DNA of 8,291 nucleotides from Deltaproteobacteria bacterium (GTDB lineage Bacteria > Desulfobacterota > Desulfobacteria > Desulfobacterales > C00003060), in NCBI GenBank assembly GCA_019309815.1, contig JAFDFO010000086.1, positions 1-8,291 on the forward strand. The letters are read 5' to 3'. Positions 5,888-8,291 of the stretch are shown one piece after another. How positions within the stretch are numbered: the stretch's first letter is position 1; each line of letters opens with the position of its first letter. A program made the translations under genes and the position numbers. Under the pieces are notes generated by a model. That model saw nothing but the letters and a program-made list of their open reading frames with translations, was not told the origin of the DNA and did no database searches.

Positions 5888-7567
5888 ATGACCTCGCAAG
5901 AGAGACGCTGGCTCGAGTTTTATGAAAAAGAGGTTCCGGAGAACGTCGACTACGAACAGGTATGCCTTCCTGATTTCCTTGACAGGAGTGCCCAGATGTT
6001 TCCCAACAACATGGCCTTGCTCTTTCAGGGTTACCAACTGACCTATCAGGAACTCAAGGACATGGTCGATGGCTTTGCTACCGCCCTTGCCGAATTCGGC
6101 ATCAGGAAGGGAGACAGCGTGGCTATCCTCCTTCCGAACCTTATCCCTTGCCTGGTGGCTTACTACGCCGTTTTGAAGATTGGCGGGATCGCTGTGATGA
6201 ACAACCCGCTCTATTCAGACCGGGAGCTCAAACACCAGTTCAATGACTCCGAGGCAAAGCTCCTGGTCACCCTCGACCTCCTGGGGAACCGGATGATCGA
6301 CTTGCGGCGTGAGACAGGCATCAAAGAAATTATCTACACATCGATCGGAGATTATCTTCCTTTTCCGAAGAGCCTTCTGTTTCCACTGGTCGGCAAGCGG
6401 AAGAAGCTGGCTGCAAACGTGAAGTCCGCCCCCGAGGTGTATAAATGGAAAGAAGTTATTGCCGCCACCGAGCCACAGCCCCCCGAGGTGCCTCTTGCCT
6501 TCGACGATGTAGCTATGTTTCAGTATACGGGTGGAACGACAGGGGTTTCAAAAGGAGCGATTCTAACCCACGGGAACCTGAGCAAACAGGTACAGCAGGT
6601 GGCAGCATGGTTTCCGGGTTTTGACAAGGGCGCAGAGATAATGCTCGGTGCCCTGCCCTTCTTCCATGTCTTCGGACTGACCACGACTATGAATTTTGCG
6701 GTCTTCATGGGGTGGGGAAACGTACTGGTGCCAAAACCGCAGCCCCAGCCGCTCCTGGAAGCGATCCGAAAATTCAAGCCCTCCTTTGCGCCCCTGGTCC
6801 CTACCATGTTCATAGGGATCCTGAATCATCCGGACATCAAAAAGACCGACATGACGTGCTTGAAAGGCTGCTTTTCAGGAAGTGCCCCGCTCCCAGTGGA
6901 GGTCATCCGCGAGTTTGAAGAGATCACCGGGGCTATTATCGTGGAAGGGTTCGGGCTGACCGAATCCAGCCCCGTTACACACATCAATCCGTTTGATGGC
7001 CGTCGCAAGGTCGGCAGCGTCGGCATACCGATTCCGGACACTTACTGCCGGGTGGTGGATGTCGAGGAGGGAATAAACGAAGTCCCCTTGGGAGAGCCTG
7101 GAGAACTGACTATTAAGGGCCCCCAGGTGATGAGGGGCTACAGGAACATGCCGGAGGAGACCGCCTCAACCATCAGGGACGGCTGGCTCTATACGGGCGA
7201 CATCTGTACGGTTGACGAGGAAGGCTACTTCTACATTGTAGACCGGAAAAAGGACATGATCATCACTGGCGGGTACAATGTCTATCCACGGGATATCGAT
7301 GAAGTCCTGTACGAGCATCCAAAGGTCCAGGAGGCCTGTGCCATTGGCATCCCCCATCCCACCCGCGGGGAAGCCATCAAGTGCTTTGTGGTCCTAAAGG
7401 AGGGAGAAACTGCAACGGTTGAAGAACTGTTGGAGTTCTGCAAGGAGAAACTGGCCACCTTTAAGCTCCCCACGGAGATCGAATTTCGACCCGAACTGCC
7501 CAAGACCAATGTGGGAAAGATACTCAGGAAGGTCCTTCGGGCGGAAGAAAAGAAAAAGGGGAAATAA
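5888..7567 (+). CDS. fadD: Long-chain fatty acid--CoA ligase (AMP-forming)
   Basis: This ANL-superfamily ligase of 559 residues (E. coli FadD has 561) activates free fatty acids with ATP and CoA via an acyl-adenylate, at the inner face of the cytoplasmic membrane. Visible motifs in order: the ATP-binding loop YTGGTTGVSKGA from residue 213, with Ser where many relatives have Pro; GFGLTE at 354-359; the FACS signature core DGWLYTGD at 431-438 followed by DRKK at 452-455; GGYNVYP at 461-467; and the C-terminal catalytic lysine K544 in NVGKILRK. A basic, partly hydrophobic stretch before the ATP loop (FPKSLLFPLVGKRKK, near residues 160-175) resembles the FadD region thought to touch the membrane. 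The segment NNPLYSDRELKHQFNDS is also FadD-like. Its place directly after fadE supports fatty acid rather than aromatic acid activation. It is probably the last gene of the transcript, since a hairpin follows at once. Confidence 0.94.
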   Translation: MTSQERRWLEFYEKEVPENVDYEQVCLPDFLDRSAQMFPNNMALLFQGYQLTYQELKDMVDGFATALAEFGIRKGDSVAILLPNLIPCLVAYYAVLKIGGIAVMNNPLYSDRELKHQFNDSEAKLLVTLDLLGNRMIDLRRETGIKEIIYTSIGDYLPFPKSLLFPLVGKRKKLAANVKSAPEVYKWKEVIAATEPQPPEVPLAFDDVAMFQYTGGTTGVSKGAILTHGNLSKQVQQVAAWFPGFDKGAEIMLGALPFFHVFGLTTTMNFAVFMGWGNVLVPKPQPQPLLEAIRKFKPSFAPLVPTMFIGILNHPDIKKTDMTCLKGCFSGSAPLPVEVIREFEEITGAIIVEGFGLTESSPVTHINPFDGRRKVGSVGIPIPDTYCRVVDVEEGINEVPLGEPGELTIKGPQVMRGYRNMPEETASTIRDGWLYTGDICTVDEEGYFYIVDRKKDMIITGGYNVYPRDIDEVLYEHPKVQEACAIGIPHPTRGEAIKCFVVLKEGETATVEELLEFCKEKLATFKLPTEIEFRPELPKTNVGKILRKVLRAEEKKKGK

Positions 7568-7585
7568 CCGGCTACCGGTTTCTTT
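7566..7585 (+). terminator. Probable weak intrinsic terminator after fadD
   Basis: AACCGG-CTA-CCGGTT forms a perfect 6-bp stem with a 3-nt loop; its left arm starts in the fadD stop codon, and TCTTT follows. The tail is a broken T-run and the stem is short, so termination may be partial, with some read-through to the fadL-like gene. Confidence 0.45.
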
Positions 7586-7674
7586 GCTTGGGGATTGACC
7601 GGCCCACTTTGTGCCCAACCCCGTACAATGTGTGAAACCGAACCACTCAAGGATCATAACTTACTATTTTCTAT

Positions 7675-7680
7675 TATAAT
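7675..7680 (+). promoter_or_regulatory. Candidate -10 box for the fadL-like gene
   Basis: TATAAT matches the sigma-70 -10 consensus exactly and lies in an AT-rich stretch. The hexamer 17 bp upstream is GATCAT, a poor -35, and no extended -10 TG is present. If real, the leader would be about 190 nt long, which makes the site uncertain. Confidence 0.25.
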
Positions 7681-7749
7681 TCAAAGGCCACTCGCCATGT
7701 TTCGGGAGGATTATACTTGACTTTTTCGCATGAGTTCCTGTAAGAATTG

Positions 7750-7769
7750 CGGTTGATAGTCTGCAACCG
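7750..7769. promoter_or_regulatory. Dyad CGGTTG-N8-CAACCG, possible operator or hairpin
   Basis: A perfect 6-bp inverted repeat with an 8-nt centre lies about 110 bp before the fadL-like start. It could fold as an RNA hairpin in the leader or serve as a protein site. I do not recognise the half-site. Confidence 0.25.
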
Positions 7770-7845
7770 GGTCTTATGGGCAATATATTTCCAGACCTGA
7801 GTGCTGCTTCCTTGAAATATGTTATTCAGTAATAAACTCAAGTTC

Positions 7846-7856
7846 TTAACCGTTAA
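7846..7856. promoter_or_regulatory. 11-bp palindrome next to the fadL ribosome-binding site
   Basis: TTAAC-C-GTTAA is a perfect odd-centred palindrome that ends 7 bp before the AGGAGG sequence of the fadL-like gene. A repressor bound here would block transcription or its start. It is short and AT-rich, so chance is a real alternative. Confidence 0.25.
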
Positions 7857-7863
7857 CTAAAAC

Positions 7864-7869
7864 AGGAGG
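7864..7869 (+). promoter_or_regulatory. Ribosome-binding site of the fadL-like gene
   Basis: A full AGGAGG stands 8 nt before the ATG at 7878, a strong site that fits an abundant outer-membrane protein and fixes the start at a proper signal peptide. Confidence 0.85.
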
Positions 7870-7877
7870 AAAAGGTT

Positions 7878-8291
7878 ATGAAAAGGTTTCTCACTTTCTT
7901 GTGCATTTCGGCCCTTGTTTCTTGTCTGGCGGCACCGGCGATGGCCGGCGGCATAGACAACAAACACAACTACAGCGCAGAGTATATCAGAACGCTGAAC
8001 AGAAACGCGGCGACTGACTCTGCGGATGCTACGGTCTATAACCCGGCCGGTGTTGTAAGAATGGAGGACGGCCTCTATGGCAACTTGTCCGGCCAGTTTG
8101 TAATGAAGAAGTATACCAACACGGTTGGTGGCGTGGAGCTTCAAACCGATAAAGGCGACATTGTCCCCAGTCTGTTTGGCCTTTGGAGCAAGGGCAGGTG
8201 GGCAGCCTATGGCGCCTTTACCGTACCTGCGGGTGGTGGAAGCGTGGATTATGAAGACGGAAGCGCCACGACGGTTGCCATTGGACAAGGA
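7878..8291 (+). CDS. fadL: FadL/OmpP1/TodX-family outer-membrane transporter, partial at 3' end
   Basis: The first 138 codons are present and the gene runs off the window; family members usually have 400-450 residues. The N-terminus MKRFLTFLCISALVSC is a signal peptide with basic start and hydrophobic core, ending APAMA with likely cleavage after A23. The mature part carries the family pattern NAATDSADATVYNPAGVVRMEDG, with NPAG at residues 55-58, corresponding to the N-terminal hatch region, followed by alternating strand-like segments (for example PSLFGLW and WAAYGAFTVPAGGG) fitting the first barrel strands. FadL proteins pass long-chain fatty acids or other hydrophobic compounds, including aromatics and alkanes, across the outer membrane. 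The position after a fadNAE-fadD cluster favours fatty acids. A separate 5' control region suggests its own promoter. Substrate remains inference because the gene is incomplete. Confidence 0.85.
   Translation, partial: MKRFLTFLCISALVSCLAAPAMAGGIDNKHNYSAEYIRTLNRNAATDSADATVYNPAGVVRMEDGLYGNLSGQFVMKKYTNTVGGVELQTDKGDIVPSLFGLWSKGRWAAYGAFTVPAGGGSVDYEDGSATTVAIGQG

Larger units (their letters stand above)
7568..7877. other. 310-bp non-coding region before the fadL-like gene
   Basis: No credible gene is seen on either strand apart from tiny chance frames. It is richer in A+T than the flanking genes, especially at 7655-7685 and 7800-7860. It holds the terminator hairpin, a perfect TATAAT at 7675-7680, a dyad CGGTTG...CAACCG at 7750-7769, and an 11-bp palindrome at 7846-7856. 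This looks like a dedicated control region, suggesting that the transporter gene is transcribed at least partly on its own. Confidence 0.55.

Noticed and set aside
7730..7756. Eight-codon frame MSSCKNCG with a CxxC pattern in the fadL leader
   Set aside because: No properly spaced ribosome-binding site and no way to tell it from chance at this length.
7751..7765. Possible sigma-54 promoter (GG-N10-GC) before the fadL-like gene
   Set aside because: Only the GG and GC dinucleotides and CTGCA fit; the -24 block CGGTTG matches TGGCAC poorly, and the same bases form a plain dyad.

Overview
The window reads as one plus-strand gene cluster for uptake, activation and beta-oxidation of medium- to long-chain fatty acids. 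Four complete genes and the start of a fifth are visible: a fused 3-hydroxyacyl-CoA dehydrogenase/enoyl-CoA hydratase (fadN type), a thiolase (fadA), a VLCAD-like acyl-CoA dehydrogenase (fadE), a long-chain acyl-CoA ligase (fadD), and a FadL/OmpP1/TodX-family outer-membrane transporter cut by the window end. The order fadN-fadA-fadE, with the dehydrogenase domain ahead of the hydratase domain, matches the fadNAE operon known from Bacillus subtilis. The signal peptide and FadL-type barrel mean the host has an outer membrane. With the base composition and the kind of dispersed repeat present, this suggests a Desulfobacterota (deltaproteobacterial) sulfate reducer or syntroph; the lineage is inference.

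Layout. 1-122: upstream region with a 14-bp palindrome (80-93) and a 10-bp inverted repeat (11-20/100-109) next to the fadN ribosome-binding site; one frame stays open through it and ends in an ATGA overlap with fadN. 123-2555: fadN. 2556-2627: short spacer with a small hairpin. 2628-3812: fadA. 3813-4043: spacer dominated by a 146-bp inverted-repeat element whose arms are built on an 8-bp period (GGAGTANT), bracketed by a 9-bp direct duplication of the sequence at the fadA stop codon. 4044-5831: fadE. 5888-7567: fadD, followed at once by a hairpin with a T-rich tail, a probable weak terminator. 7568-7877: 310-bp non-coding AT-rich region, the likely control region of the next gene. 7878-8291 and beyond: fadL-like gene.

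How the genes work together. The FadL-like protein would bring fatty acids across the outer membrane; FadD traps them as acyl-CoA; FadE makes the 2-enoyl-CoA; FadN hydrates it and oxidises the 3-hydroxyacyl-CoA; FadA releases acetyl-CoA and returns the shortened acyl-CoA. The catalytic residues of all four complete enzymes can be located and are intact. No regulator and no electron-transfer flavoprotein genes lie in the window.

I see no clearly new biological system. The most interesting part is the palindromic element lodged inside the operon between fadA and fadE, with what may be a target-site duplication.
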